DNA from: Yoonia sp. G8-12
GTDB lineage: Bacteria > Pseudomonadota > Alphaproteobacteria > Rhodobacterales > Rhodobacteraceae
Length of the DNA: 64,000 nucleotides
Assembly: GCF_038443675.1 (NCBI RefSeq)
Contig: NZ_CP151762.1
Span: 2,418,001 to 2,482,000 of the forward strand
Reading direction: 5' to 3'
The translations under genes and the position numbers were made by a program. Positions 9,674 to 17,754 of the stretch are shown here, one piece after another; the stretch's first letter is position 1, and every line of letters begins with the position of its first letter. A model generated the notes under the pieces. It searched no databases and was not told where the DNA came from. It was given only the letters and a program-made list of their open reading frames with translations.

Positions 9674-10602
9674 TTGGCCTCTTCCGTTGCTGCGATTTCC
9701 TCGGACGCGCCCGACTCGATCTCTGGCGCAGGCAAATCGCCCTTCACGGGGGGCGCCTGCCGCATCAGCAGGCGCACGATGGTTACAAGCTCATCTTTCA
9801 ATTCGGTCCGCTTGGTCACGCGGTCCAACATGCCGTGATCCAGAAGGTATTCGGCGCGCTGGAACCCTTCAGGCAGCTTTTCACCGATCGTCTGTTCAAT
9901 CACGCGCGCACCAGCAAAACCAATCAGCGCGTTGGGTTCGGCAATCTGCACGTCACCCAGCATCGCATAGGATGCTGTCACGCCACCTGTGGTCGGGTGG
10001 GTCAGGACAACGATGTAGGGCAGTCCGGCCTCTTTGAGCATCTGTACGGCAATCGTGGTGCGCGGCATTTGCATCAGGCCAAGAATACCCTCCTGCATGC
10101 GCGCGCCACCTGCGGCAGAAAACAGGACGAGCGGGCATTTAAGCGCAATTGCACGCTCTGCGGCGGCGACAATCGCATTGCCGACATACATCGACATCGA
10201 CCCGCCCATGAACGAAAAGTCTTGTACCGCGACAACAACCTGCGTGCGTCCCATTTCGCCTTCGGCCACCAGCATCGCATCTTTCTCGCCAGTTTTCTTG
10301 CGGGCCTCTTTGATCCGGTCGCTATAGCGTTTTTGGTCGCGGAAGTGCAGCGGATCGGCTGTCGGCTCAGGCACGGCAACTTCGACAAAGACGCCACCAT
10401 CAAAGATCGAGCGCAGTCTGTCACGCGCGCCAATCGCCATATGGTGATCGCAATTGGTGCAGACATTCAGGTTGTCCGCCAACTCGCGGTGAAACAGCAT
10501 GGTGCCGCAATCATCGCACTTCGTCCAAAGATTGTCCGGCACCTCGCGGCGCGAAAACAACGAGTTGATCGTGGGGCGAACGTAGTTGGTGATCCAGTTC
10601 AT
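9670..10602 (-). CDS. accD: Acetyl-CoA carboxylase carboxyltransferase subunit beta
   Basis: This 310-residue subunit moves the carboxyl group from biotin to acetyl-CoA in fatty acid synthesis, working with AccA. The N-terminal zinc ribbon is visible as WTKCDDCG and VCTNCDHH (four cysteines, about residues 27-50). The crotonase-like core contains GGSMSMYVGNAIV, SAAGGARMQEG and LTHPTTGGVTASYAMLGD. The C-terminus has a short Ala/Glu-rich tail. It is the first gene of the accD-folC-secreted protein group. Confidence 0.96.
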   Translation of the reverse strand: MNWITNYVRPTINSLFSRREVPDNLWTKCDDCGTMLFHRELADNLNVCTNCDHHMAIGARDRLRSIFDGGVFVEVAVPEPTADPLHFRDQKRYSDRIKEARKKTGEKDAMLVAEGEMGRTQVVVAVQDFSFMGGSMSMYVGNAIVAAAERAIALKCPLVLFSAAGGARMQEGILGLMQMPRTTIAVQMLKEAGLPYIVVLTHPTTGGVTASYAMLGDVQIAEPNALIGFAGARVIEQTIGEKLPEGFQRAEYLLDHGMLDRVTKRTELKDELVTIVRLLMRQAPPVKGDLPAPEIESGASEEIAATEEAK

Positions 10603-10662
10603 AAATGCGGCCTTTAGGGGATGTTCCGCTAATCAAATATGACGCCACGTTCCGAAATGCAA

Positions 10663-11571
10663 TCAGCGCCTGATAGCAATCCTTGCGGCTAGCCACATGA
10701 TCAGGACCGATATCAGCATTGTTAGCAGTTGAAATAAGATCCAAGGCGACAAGAGCGCCTCGATGCCGTAAGCATAAAGCGCGGGATCCTCATACGGATA
10801 AAGGAACAGCGCCAGCCCTGATGATGGCCAGTCTTCGACCCCAACAACAAGCAACGCAAAGGCGTTATTCGCCAAATGCAGACCAATCGCCGCGCCAAGA
10901 TTGCCTGTACGTGCCGTTAGATCCGCGCAGGCGATGCCCAATGCGGTAGCCCAGATCGCCCAAATCGTCCCCTCTGCGGCCCCATTGCCATTCCAGAAAT
11001 GCAGCGCCCCGAACATCACGGACGGCAGAACCATCCACGCCCACGGGCTATCCGATATACAGGCGCATTGCTGTTGCAGGTAGCCGCGAAAGATCATCTC
11101 TTCGGTACCCACCTGTATAAGCACCGCCACCAAAGCGAGCGGGATGAGTGACGCCCAGACCCCGAAATCGCGCACTTCGGCCAGATCGGCGGGGTTGATC
11201 CATGGCGGCAGAAACTCGAACACCAAAAGCCAGATTGCGACGGCCCGTCCGACGCGGATCAGATCGCGCTTGGCCGCATGTGCGGGTCCGATCAACGACC
11301 AGAACCCGCGACCATGCAACAGCCGCAGCAGCACCAGAAATCCGATGGCCGAAATGCCGAAGGAGGCAAACTGCACCAGCGTGCCAAAAGCTGTCGTGCC
11401 CTCGTAGAATGCATCAACTGCCGCGTCGCTGGGTAGAAATGCCGAAAAGATCGTCGGTGACACCGCAAAAACAATCTCGAAACAGACGATCATCACAAGG
11501 ATGCGCCACGTCTCGCGCGCGGCCAAAGCGGGTCTGATAAAACTGCGGTGGGCTTCGTAGGGGTGGCGCAT
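10663..11571 (-). CDS. CPBP-family intramembrane metalloprotease
   Basis: This 302-residue polytopic membrane protein has about eight hydrophobic segments. It carries the CPBP/Rce1-like signature: GTEEMIFRGYLQQ (EExxxR, about residues 156-168), FGALHFWNG (FxxxH) and HLANN near the C-terminus. Members cleave or bind membrane peptides; the substrate here is unknown. The N-terminal HPYEAHRSF is usual in roseobacter members, I believe. It is divergent from ilvD. Confidence 0.88.
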   Translation of the reverse strand: MRHPYEAHRSFIRPALAARETWRILVMIVCFEIVFAVSPTIFSAFLPSDAAVDAFYEGTTAFGTLVQFASFGISAIGFLVLLRLLHGRGFWSLIGPAHAAKRDLIRVGRAVAIWLLVFEFLPPWINPADLAEVRDFGVWASLIPLALVAVLIQVGTEEMIFRGYLQQQCACISDSPWAWMVLPSVMFGALHFWNGNGAAEGTIWAIWATALGIACADLTARTGNLGAAIGLHLANNAFALLVVGVEDWPSSGLALFLYPYEDPALYAYGIEALLSPWILFQLLTMLISVLIMWLAARIAIRR

Positions 11572-11679
11572 GGCGTGACCCTAGCGCAGTTACCAACCGC
11601 CGCAACCACGCTTTGCAGGGCTTGCGCCGGACCTGCCCTCTATTTAGACCGTTTCCAAAGCGTTTGTGAGGAGATTGAA

Positions 11680-13413
11680 ATGCCCAAGGATCAAGTCGAC
11701 AAGACACACCTGCCCAGCCGCCACGTGACCGAAGGCCCGTCACGCGCGCCGCATCGGTCCTATTTCTACGCGATGGGTCTTGATGAAGAGGCGATCAAAC
11801 AGCCATGGGTCGGTGTCGCAACCTGCTGGAACGAAGCTGCCCCTTGCAATATCTCGCTGAACCGTCAGGCGCAGGCTGTGAAACTGGGTGTCAAAAAGGG
11901 CTATGGCACACCACGCGAATTCACCACGATTACGGTCACCGATGGTATCGCGATGGGCCATGAAGGTATGCGCTCCTCACTCGCATCACGCGAAGCGATT
12001 GCCGATACCGTTGAGCTGACCATGCGCGGCCACTGCTATGATGCGATTGTGGGTCTTGCGGGCTGCGACAAATCCCTGCCGGGCATGATGATGGCGATGG
12101 TCCGTCTGAACACGCCATCTGTCTTTATTTACGGTGGCTCCATCCTGCCGGGTAGGTTGCACGGCAAAGACGTCACGGTGCAGGACGTGTTTGAGGCCGT
12201 CGGCAAACATCAGGCGGGCAATATGTCTGATGCGGAACTCGAAGTGCTTGAGCGCGTGGCCTGTCCTTCGGCCGGCGCCTGTGGTGGCCAGTTTACTGCC
12301 AACACCATGGCCTGCGTGTCCGAGGCAATCGGCCTTGCACTGATGAACTCTTCGGGTGCCCCTGCTCCATATGAAAGCCGCGACCAGTATGGCGTGGCCT
12401 CGGGTGAAGCGGTGATGAACCTGATCGCCAAGAACATCCGCGCCCGCGACATCGTCACACGCAAGTCGCTGGAAAATGCAGCGCGCGTCGTCGCCTGTAC
12501 CGGTGGCTCGACCAACGCCGGTCTGCACCTGCCTGCCATCGCCCATGAGGCCGGTATTGATTTCGACCTGATGGATGTCTGCGACATTTTCCGCGACACG
12601 CCCTATTTCGTGAACCTCAAGCCGGGCGGCGATTATGTCGCCAAAGACCTTTACGAGGCCGGCGGTGTGCCTGTTGTGCTGAAGGAACTACGCAAAGCAG
12701 GTTTGATCCATGAAGACTGTATGACTGCGACAGGCCGCACCATGGGTGAAGAGCTTGATATGATCAAAGGCGATGCCGACGGCACCGTGATCTATCCGGT
12801 CGAGAACCCGATCACCCCGACAGGAGGTGTTGTGGGCCTGCAAGGCAACCTTGCCCCTGAAGGTGCGATTGTAAAAGTGGCCGGTATGGCCGCTGATGAG
12901 CAGGTCTTTACCGGTCCCGCCCGTGTGTTTGAATCCGAAGAAGAAGCATTCGCCGCTGTCAAAGCCCGCGAATACGAGGAAGGCGAAGTCATCGTCATCC
13001 GTAACGAAGGCCCCGCCGGCGGCCCCGGTATGCGCGAAATGCTGGCGACCACCGCCGCCCTGTCCGGTCAGGGCATGGGCAAGAAGGTGGCACTGATCAC
13101 AGACGGCCGTTTCTCGGGCGCGACACGCGGGTTCTGCGTGGGCCACGTCGGGCCAGAGGCTGCACATTGCGGCCCTATTGGCCTGTTGGAAAACGGCGAT
13201 GTGATCACCATCAATGCAGTCACAGGCGAGTTGTCGGTTGCCCTGAGCGATGAAGAACTCGCCGCACGCAAAGCCAATTGGAAGGGCCCCAAAGAGACGA
13301 TCTATGCCTCAGGCGCGCTGTGGAAATATGCGCAGCTTGTCGGTGGCGCACGGCTTGGGGCGGTGACACATCCCGGTGCAAAGGCCGAAAAACACATCTA
13401 TATGGATCTGTGA
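11680..13413 (+). CDS. ilvD: Dihydroxy-acid dehydratase
   Basis: This 577-residue Fe-S enzyme dehydrates dihydroxyacids to 2-oxoacids, the third step of valine/isoleucine synthesis. Cluster-binding cysteines lie in VGLAGCDKSLPGMMMAM and CPSAGACGGQFTANTMACVSEA. The catalytic C-terminal block contains LITDGRFSGATRGFCVGHVGPEA. The ATG at 11680 is preceded by GTGAGGAGA, a strong ribosome binding site; the frame is open 44 codons upstream but without a better start. The lipoprotein gene follows after 4 bp. Confidence 0.96.
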   Translation: MPKDQVDKTHLPSRHVTEGPSRAPHRSYFYAMGLDEEAIKQPWVGVATCWNEAAPCNISLNRQAQAVKLGVKKGYGTPREFTTITVTDGIAMGHEGMRSSLASREAIADTVELTMRGHCYDAIVGLAGCDKSLPGMMMAMVRLNTPSVFIYGGSILPGRLHGKDVTVQDVFEAVGKHQAGNMSDAELEVLERVACPSAGACGGQFTANTMACVSEAIGLALMNSSGAPAPYESRDQYGVASGEAVMNLIAKNIRARDIVTRKSLENAARVVACTGGSTNAGLHLPAIAHEAGIDFDLMDVCDIFRDTPYFVNLKPGGDYVAKDLYEAGGVPVVLKELRKAGLIHEDCMTATGRTMGEELDMIKGDADGTVIYPVENPITPTGGVVGLQGNLAPEGAIVKVAGMAADEQVFTGPARVFESEEEAFAAVKAREYEEGEVIVIRNEGPAGGPGMREMLATTAALSGQGMGKKVALITDGRFSGATRGFCVGHVGPEAAHCGPIGLLENGDVITINAVTGELSVALSDEELAARKANWKGPKETIYASGALWKYAQLVGGARLGAVTHPGAKAEKHIYMDL

Positions 13414-13417
13414 CGGC

Positions 13418-14029
13418 ATGATCCGTGTCATCGGAGTGCTTTTCGGGGTGCTGGCTATGGCGGCCTGCACCCCGGTTGATCAGGTGACACGGTCTGTTTC
13501 GCTTGGTCAGGGCGCTGTGATCGCGACCGCGCCCGCAGGGTATTGTGTTGATCCTGGATCGAGCCAGCTTGCGAATGATTTTGCTATGCTGGCACCCTGC
13601 GCGACCTTGGGACAGAGCATCGCCACGCCCGATATCGTGGGCATCGCCACGATACAGGTCGGCCCCTCGGACAGTGGCCGCATCGCGGCCGACGAACTTG
13701 TCTTGCGGGATTTTTTGATCACGGATGACGGTGTCCGTCTTCTCACGAAAGCAAACAATCCAGATGCCGTCAATGTGCTGTCCACACAGGCGTTCAATGA
13801 TAGGGTCATGATCCATTTCACCGATCAAGGCCCACCGCCACTGGACGGCCTACAAAGAGAAGAATGGCGTGCCTTTGCCAATATAAACGGGCGGCTTGTA
13901 ACAATCGCCGTGCGCGGATTGGCGGCGGCACCGCTTCAGGACGGACCGGGGGCAACGTTGCTCAAACAGATCCTTGCGGGTGTGCAAGCGCCACCCACTG
14001 AGGCGACAGTCAGCCCAGCCGAAAGCTGA
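13418..14029 (+). CDS. Putative lipoprotein, unknown function
   Basis: This 203-residue protein has a signal sequence ending in a lipobox-like site (MIRVIGVLFGVLAMAAC, Cys17), so it is probably lipid-anchored in the envelope. The mature part holds no domain I recognise; it contains segments such as QVGPSDSGRIAADELVLRDF and the C-terminal ends in a Pro/Ala/Glu tail. It lies 4 bp after ilvD and may share its transcript, though a link to amino acid synthesis is not obvious. Confidence 0.7.
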   Translation: MIRVIGVLFGVLAMAACTPVDQVTRSVSLGQGAVIATAPAGYCVDPGSSQLANDFAMLAPCATLGQSIATPDIVGIATIQVGPSDSGRIAADELVLRDFLITDDGVRLLTKANNPDAVNVLSTQAFNDRVMIHFTDQGPPPLDGLQREEWRAFANINGRLVTIAVRGLAAAPLQDGPGATLLKQILAGVQAPPTEATVSPAES

Positions 14030-14091
14030 GCGGTTTTCAACGCCTGCTTTGTTTGGCACACTTGCCCTCTGGATAGAAGAAGACCGCGCAT

Positions 14092-14865
14092 ATGCCATTC
14101 CCACTGCAAGGCCCCATCACACGGTTCCTGCATCGTCGCAGTATCGCACGGTGGCGCAAAGCTACCGCGAGCGTGGGCGCGATCGACCTTGCAACGCTGG
14201 ATCAAAAGAATGAATCCGCCAAGAAACTACTGCGCCATATTCAGGCCTTCCGGTTCGCAGCAGAGAGCAGGCTTGCCCTGCCACCGATCGGCTCCAACAT
14301 CTTCCCCCAGCCACCCGGAACGGACTGGGCATGGCGACCAAAACCCTGGCGGGCAGCCGCGGACACAGTGGGGCTGGTGCCTGCGCTGTCAAAGATGCAG
14401 ATCACCAATGAACTGGTGATTTTTCACGACTGTCCCCGCGCCGAGGTCAGCCTGCGTCAGGTCCGCAATACCCATGACACCGATCTTGCCCCTTTCGGGA
14501 TCACGCTTGAAACCTTCCATTTCACAGGCAGCTACCTGTCGCTTGTGATCGAAATTCCCAAAGGCTCGTGTGAAGGGCTGAGAAAACGCCATCTGATACG
14601 GCTCGCTGCGTTGATCGAACGGGAAAGGCCGACAACCATCTATGCGCGGTTAAACGTCAAGAATGGGCCGAACACCGAGCAAGTGTTGTTGAGCCTGCCA
14701 GATGATACGCCTGAAACGATGATCGAATTCGATCTGGCCTATAGCGGCCTGAACGAACAGCGGGCCGAACGGATGTGGATTGATTTGATGATTGAGCGCC
14801 CGGCGATGAACAAACTGACTATTCGTGATCTGACCTTATGCCGCTATCCTCGCGCCGAGATCTAA
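14092..14865 (+). CDS. Conserved hypothetical protein (possibly DUF6478-like)
   Basis: This 257-residue protein has a basic, arginine-rich N-terminus (FLHRRSIARWRKA) and no signal peptide or membrane segment. A segment around residues 70-85 reads PGTDWAWRPKPWRA, and the rest resembles a beta-rich domain (FHFTGSYLSLVIEIP, ARLNVKNGPNTEQ). I believe it belongs to a family restricted to Rhodobacteraceae, but could not check. It is followed after 12 bp by another unknown gene, with which it probably forms an operon. Confidence 0.65.
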   Translation: MPFPLQGPITRFLHRRSIARWRKATASVGAIDLATLDQKNESAKKLLRHIQAFRFAAESRLALPPIGSNIFPQPPGTDWAWRPKPWRAAADTVGLVPALSKMQITNELVIFHDCPRAEVSLRQVRNTHDTDLAPFGITLETFHFTGSYLSLVIEIPKGSCEGLRKRHLIRLAALIERERPTTIYARLNVKNGPNTEQVLLSLPDDTPETMIEFDLAYSGLNEQRAERMWIDLMIERPAMNKLTIRDLTLCRYPRAEI

Positions 14866-14877
14866 GGAAACCATCCC

Positions 14878-15243
14878 ATGACTACTACGCATTTCATTAA
14901 CACCCGGATCAAAGCAGGCATTTGGCACGGCGATCTGATAGGGGCTGGCAAAGACCCCTCGGCGCTGCAGGTGACCCACCAAGGAGACGCATTGGCACAG
15001 GTGGATTGCACCCATGACGCCATACAAGACGTGTGGCATGTTACCGTGCCTATCCCTTCGGCATTGATTGCGGATGGGGTGCAAACCTTCCTGATCAGCG
15101 ACCAAAGCGGCACTATATTGGAAAGCTTCACGCTTATTGCAGGCGCGCCGTTGGCCGAGGATTTGCGTGCGGAAATTTCGCTGATGCGGGGTGAATTGGA
15201 GATGCTCAAGAAGGCGTTCCGCCAGCATTGCGCTGACAATTGA
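14878..15243 (+). CDS. Conserved hypothetical protein
   Basis: This 121-residue soluble protein has a beta-rich N-terminal part (AGIWHGDLIGAGKDPSALQVTH) and an amphipathic, coiled-coil-like C-terminus (EDLRAEISLMRGELEMLKKAFRQ, given here only by its ends at about residues 97-117). I recognise no family. It is just downstream of another unknown gene; the pairing suggests that the two proteins work together. Confidence 0.6.
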   Translation: MTTTHFINTRIKAGIWHGDLIGAGKDPSALQVTHQGDALAQVDCTHDAIQDVWHVTVPIPSALIADGVQTFLISDQSGTILESFTLIAGAPLAEDLRAEISLMRGELEMLKKAFRQHCADN

Positions 15244-15299
15244 CGTGCTTTACGTAAAACACCACGCATTGGATGACTTTAATTCATTAAATGAACTCA

Positions 15300-15314
15300 T
15301 TGTCAGAATGACAA
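15300..15314. promoter_or_regulatory. Perfect inverted repeat TTGTCA-N3-TGACAA upstream of the fasciclin gene
   Basis: TTGTCAGAATGACAA is a perfect 6-3-6 palindrome, 58 bp before the ATG of the fasciclin lipoprotein. Its size and place suit an operator for a dimeric repressor or activator. The protein that binds it is unknown. Confidence 0.4.
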
Positions 15315-15334
15315 CCAATCGACCTCTCGCCCCG

Positions 15335-15348
15335 TAACAACATTGTTA
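15335..15348. promoter_or_regulatory. Second inverted repeat, TAACAA-CA-TTGTTA
   Basis: A perfect 6-2-6 palindrome sits 24 bp before the ATG at 15373, just upstream of the ribosome binding site GAAAGGAAA. It could be an operator or a short 5'-UTR element. Confidence 0.35.
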
Positions 15349-15372
15349 ACAGGGAACGAAAGGAAACACCCA

Positions 15373-15864
15373 ATGAACCGTCGCTTTGCAATCAAATCCA
15401 CCATTCTCGCCGCTGGCGTTGCTGTAGCTGCCGCTTGTGCGCCCATGATGGAGAGCGAGCCTGATATCGTCGACATCGCCGCATCCAACGGAAACTTCAA
15501 CACGCTTGTTGCCGCTGTGACAGCTGCTGGTCTGGTCGACACACTGAAGGGCGAAGGTCCATTCACTGTTTTCGCGCCAACGGATGAAGCATTCGCCAAA
15601 CTGCCAGCCGGCACAGTCGACACGCTGCTGATGCCCGAGAACATCGACCAGCTGACAGCGATCCTGACATACCACGTTGTCCCCGGCGCTGTGACATCTG
15701 ACCAACTGGCTGGTCAGCGCCTGAGCGTTGCCACCGTCAACGGCGAAGAAGTACACATCGATGGGCGCAACGGTGTAACCGTTGAGAACGCGACTGTGAC
15801 AACTGCAGACATCATCGCCTCCAACGGCGTGATCCACGTGATCGATACTGTTCTGCTGCCATAA
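15373..15864 (+). CDS. Fasciclin-domain lipoprotein
   Basis: This 163-residue protein has a signal peptide with a lipobox (GVAVAAAC, Cys near residue 22) and one FAS1 domain. The FAS1 hallmarks are GPFTVFAPTDEAFAKLP (H1 region, about residues 70-86), LTYHVVPGAVTSDQL and the C-terminal SNGVIHVIDTVLLP. FAS1 domains mediate adhesion to surfaces, matrix or other cells. A good ribosome binding site precedes the start, and two palindromes lie upstream. It is transcribed alone and ended by two hairpins. Confidence 0.93.
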   Translation: MNRRFAIKSTILAAGVAVAAACAPMMESEPDIVDIAASNGNFNTLVAAVTAAGLVDTLKGEGPFTVFAPTDEAFAKLPAGTVDTLLMPENIDQLTAILTYHVVPGAVTSDQLAGQRLSVATVNGEEVHIDGRNGVTVENATVTTADIIASNGVIHVIDTVLLP

Positions 15865-15875
15865 GGCTCACCACT

Positions 15876-15915
15876 GACCCCACCGCGCGTTGTCCCCAGA
15901 AGTTGCGGTGGGGTC
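15876..15915 (+). terminator. Hairpin after the fasciclin gene
   Basis: GACCCCACCGC at 15876-15886 pairs perfectly with GCGGTGGGGTC at 15905-15915 (11 bp, 18-base loop). No U-run follows, so it may protect the mRNA 3' end or pause transcription before the next hairpin. Confidence 0.5.
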
Positions 15916-15936
15916 GCTATCTTAGATACGACTTAT

Positions 15937-15968
15937 CCCCATCGCTTAAAAGCGGTGGGGTTTTGGGT
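15937..15968 (+). terminator. Rho-independent terminator
   Basis: CCCCATCGC and GCGGTGGGG form a 9-bp stem (one G-U pair) with loop TTAAAA, directly followed by TTTTGGGTT. It ends the fasciclin transcript. Confidence 0.7.
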
Positions 15969-16163
15969 TGCTGAGAGGTGTTCTTCGTACAACTCCCATG
16001 ATTCAGTAAGCACCGCGATGCCGCAACGGCCACTAGAAATCAGGGAACTGGACGAACTGGCACGTCTGGAACCTTAGACGCGTACACGAATATAGTTGCT
16101 TATTCATCGCTCGATAACCATTCTCATGGAGGGGTGCTTGTCGGGGGCTGAGCTGTAAAAATC
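15969..16163. other. Intergenic stretch without recognisable gene
   Basis: Between the terminator and the PlsC-like gene I see no convincing ORF. A 19-codon ORF at 16018 (MPQRPLEIRELDELARLEP) is too short to support. No good ribosome binding site precedes the next ATG, so the 5' end of that gene may have been altered. Confidence 0.4.
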
Positions 16164-16904
16164 ATGGGCGCGCTAGAAGAGGTCATTCGCGGTGGCAGCG
16201 CGTCTGCACTGTGGATATCCAGTTTACCACTTACGAGTCTGCGCATTGCTTTGACCTCAGAAAGCCCTGATGCCGCGCGCGAGTTGATCGCGGCGCATTC
16301 CCGCCGGTTTCTGGACATCTGCCAAATCAAGGTTAACGTCAGTGGCGCGCCGCCGGAAGCCGGCGTCGGCTGTGTGGTTTGCCACAATGAAGCGTCATTT
16401 GTTGACGTAGCGGCCTATCTTTCCGTCATGTGGCCATACGTTGATCGCGCAGCGGGTGCTGATTTATACGCGGTATGTCCGTTTATGCGGACAGCTACAC
16501 GCAAGGCGGCAATTGAACTTGTTCCAAGAGGCAACCGTTCAGGAACAGAGCGCTTGATTGAAAAGGCGGTGAAGGCCGTAGAGTCAGGCGAGCGAATGGG
16601 CTGGGGAGGCGAAGGCCGGATATCAGGCCAAGACGGGGTCGCAAGGTTCAAGGTCGGCGCAAGTCTGGTCGCTATCAGATCACAAGCGCCCATCATTCCT
16701 TTGATGATTTACGGCGGACACCGTCTCCTGCCACTGGGGTCGATACGGGCGAGACCGGGCGAAATCCACATCCATTTTGGAACACCGATCTTGACCAAAG
16801 GTCTTGATGACACTGACGCGCGCGAACTCGCCGACAAAACGCAGGCGGCCACAGCAGAAATGTATGCGCAATTCAGAGAGCAATGCGGGCACGCTGGCAC
16901 GTAG
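16164..16904 (+). CDS. PlsC-type lysophospholipid acyltransferase with altered motif I
   Basis: This 246-residue protein has the PlsC/AGPAT layout: acceptor motif III GWGGEGRISG (about residues 146-155; FPEGTRS in the family) and motif IV IIPLMIYGG (177-185). In motif I the usual NHxSxxD is NEASFVD (residues 75-81), so the catalytic histidine position holds Glu76, although a His sits two residues before. It may transfer acyl chains to lysophosphatidate-like acceptors, have a changed mechanism, or be inactive. An in-frame stop 5 codons upstream fixes ATG 16164 as the first possible start. It converges with the isomerase gene. Confidence 0.7.
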   Translation: MGALEEVIRGGSASALWISSLPLTSLRIALTSESPDAARELIAAHSRRFLDICQIKVNVSGAPPEAGVGCVVCHNEASFVDVAAYLSVMWPYVDRAAGADLYAVCPFMRTATRKAAIELVPRGNRSGTERLIEKAVKAVESGERMGWGGEGRISGQDGVARFKVGASLVAIRSQAPIIPLMIYGGHRLLPLGSIRARPGEIHIHFGTPILTKGLDDTDARELADKTQAATAEMYAQFREQCGHAGT

Positions 16905-16911
16905 ACTTCAG

Positions 16912-17754
16912 TCACCCATCCCCGCCTAGATCATCCCATATCTCGCGCACCCAAGCCTTGATCACTTGTGCCTCTTCCCAGCGGTTCGACATCTCGCGTC
17001 CGTCTGGTCCTGTCATTGCGTACTCTGGCGGGCCCAGTTCGCACACAAAGATACAATCGCCAGAGGCATTGCGCGCGCGCCAATCGGCCAGCCCTTCGCG
17101 CCACCACGTTTTAAAAAGCTCCACCCATTTTTGGTGTTGAGGAAAGTCCAGTTGCAGCTGGATTTGCTGTCGCGAGGCCACGCGGCCCTGAAAGCTGTCC
17201 GACCGTTGCAGGATACGGCTCATCAATCCTAGGTCATGGTCGGAAAGTGGAAACCAGAATTCGCGGTCCACGACGTAGTGCGATAGGTCCGCGCAGATGC
17301 GCATGCCGGGGATACTGTCAAGCAATTGCAGTGTCGTGTAGAGATCATTCGTGATGCAGTTGCGGTGCGTTTCGAACTGCACGGGAACACCGATCCGGTC
17401 GGACATGCGCATCCACGTCTCAATCACCGGCACCATGTCGTCGAGCGCGAGGGGCATCACCTGTCCGATCACGTCGACAAAAGGTGCGCCAAAATCAGCC
17501 GCCATGTGCAGCGTATCTTCAAGGCTTTCAATCGTTTTGGGAAAGGCCACGATCAGTGGGGTGAGGTTGTTCGCCTGCATATGCGGCCGTACCGCATGGG
17601 CCACCGCCACATCCGAGGCACCCAGATCAATCGCCATGCCATCAAAGCCCGCGCCAGCAACCATTTCGCAAACCTGATCATAGGGCAGTTTTACTCCGCT
17701 CTGGTCATGTGGTTGCATCGCCCAAAGCGAGGTGTAGACCTTGAGTTGTCTCAT
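16912..17754 (-). CDS. Sugar phosphate isomerase/epimerase-like TIM-barrel protein
   Basis: This 280-residue protein fits the xylose isomerase-like TIM-barrel family (AP_endonuc_2 type): GFDGMAIDLGASD, VPVQFETHRNCITND with a metal-type Glu and His, ADLSHYVVDREFW and CELGPPEYAM supply ligand-like residues at strand ends. The substrate is unknown. The start MRQLKVYTSLWAMQ overlaps the stop of the desaturase gene by 4 bp (ATGA), so the two are translationally coupled. Confidence 0.8.
   Translation of the reverse strand: MRQLKVYTSLWAMQPHDQSGVKLPYDQVCEMVAGAGFDGMAIDLGASDVAVAHAVRPHMQANNLTPLIVAFPKTIESLEDTLHMAADFGAPFVDVIGQVMPLALDDMVPVIETWMRMSDRIGVPVQFETHRNCITNDLYTTLQLLDSIPGMRICADLSHYVVDREFWFPLSDHDLGLMSRILQRSDSFQGRVASRQQIQLQLDFPQHQKWVELFKTWWREGLADWRARNASGDCIFVCELGPPEYAMTGPDGREMSNRWEEAQVIKAWVREIWDDLGGDG

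Noticed and set aside
11986..12546. 186-residue minus-strand ORF inside ilvD
   Set aside because: It is a shadow of a strongly conserved gene on the other strand.
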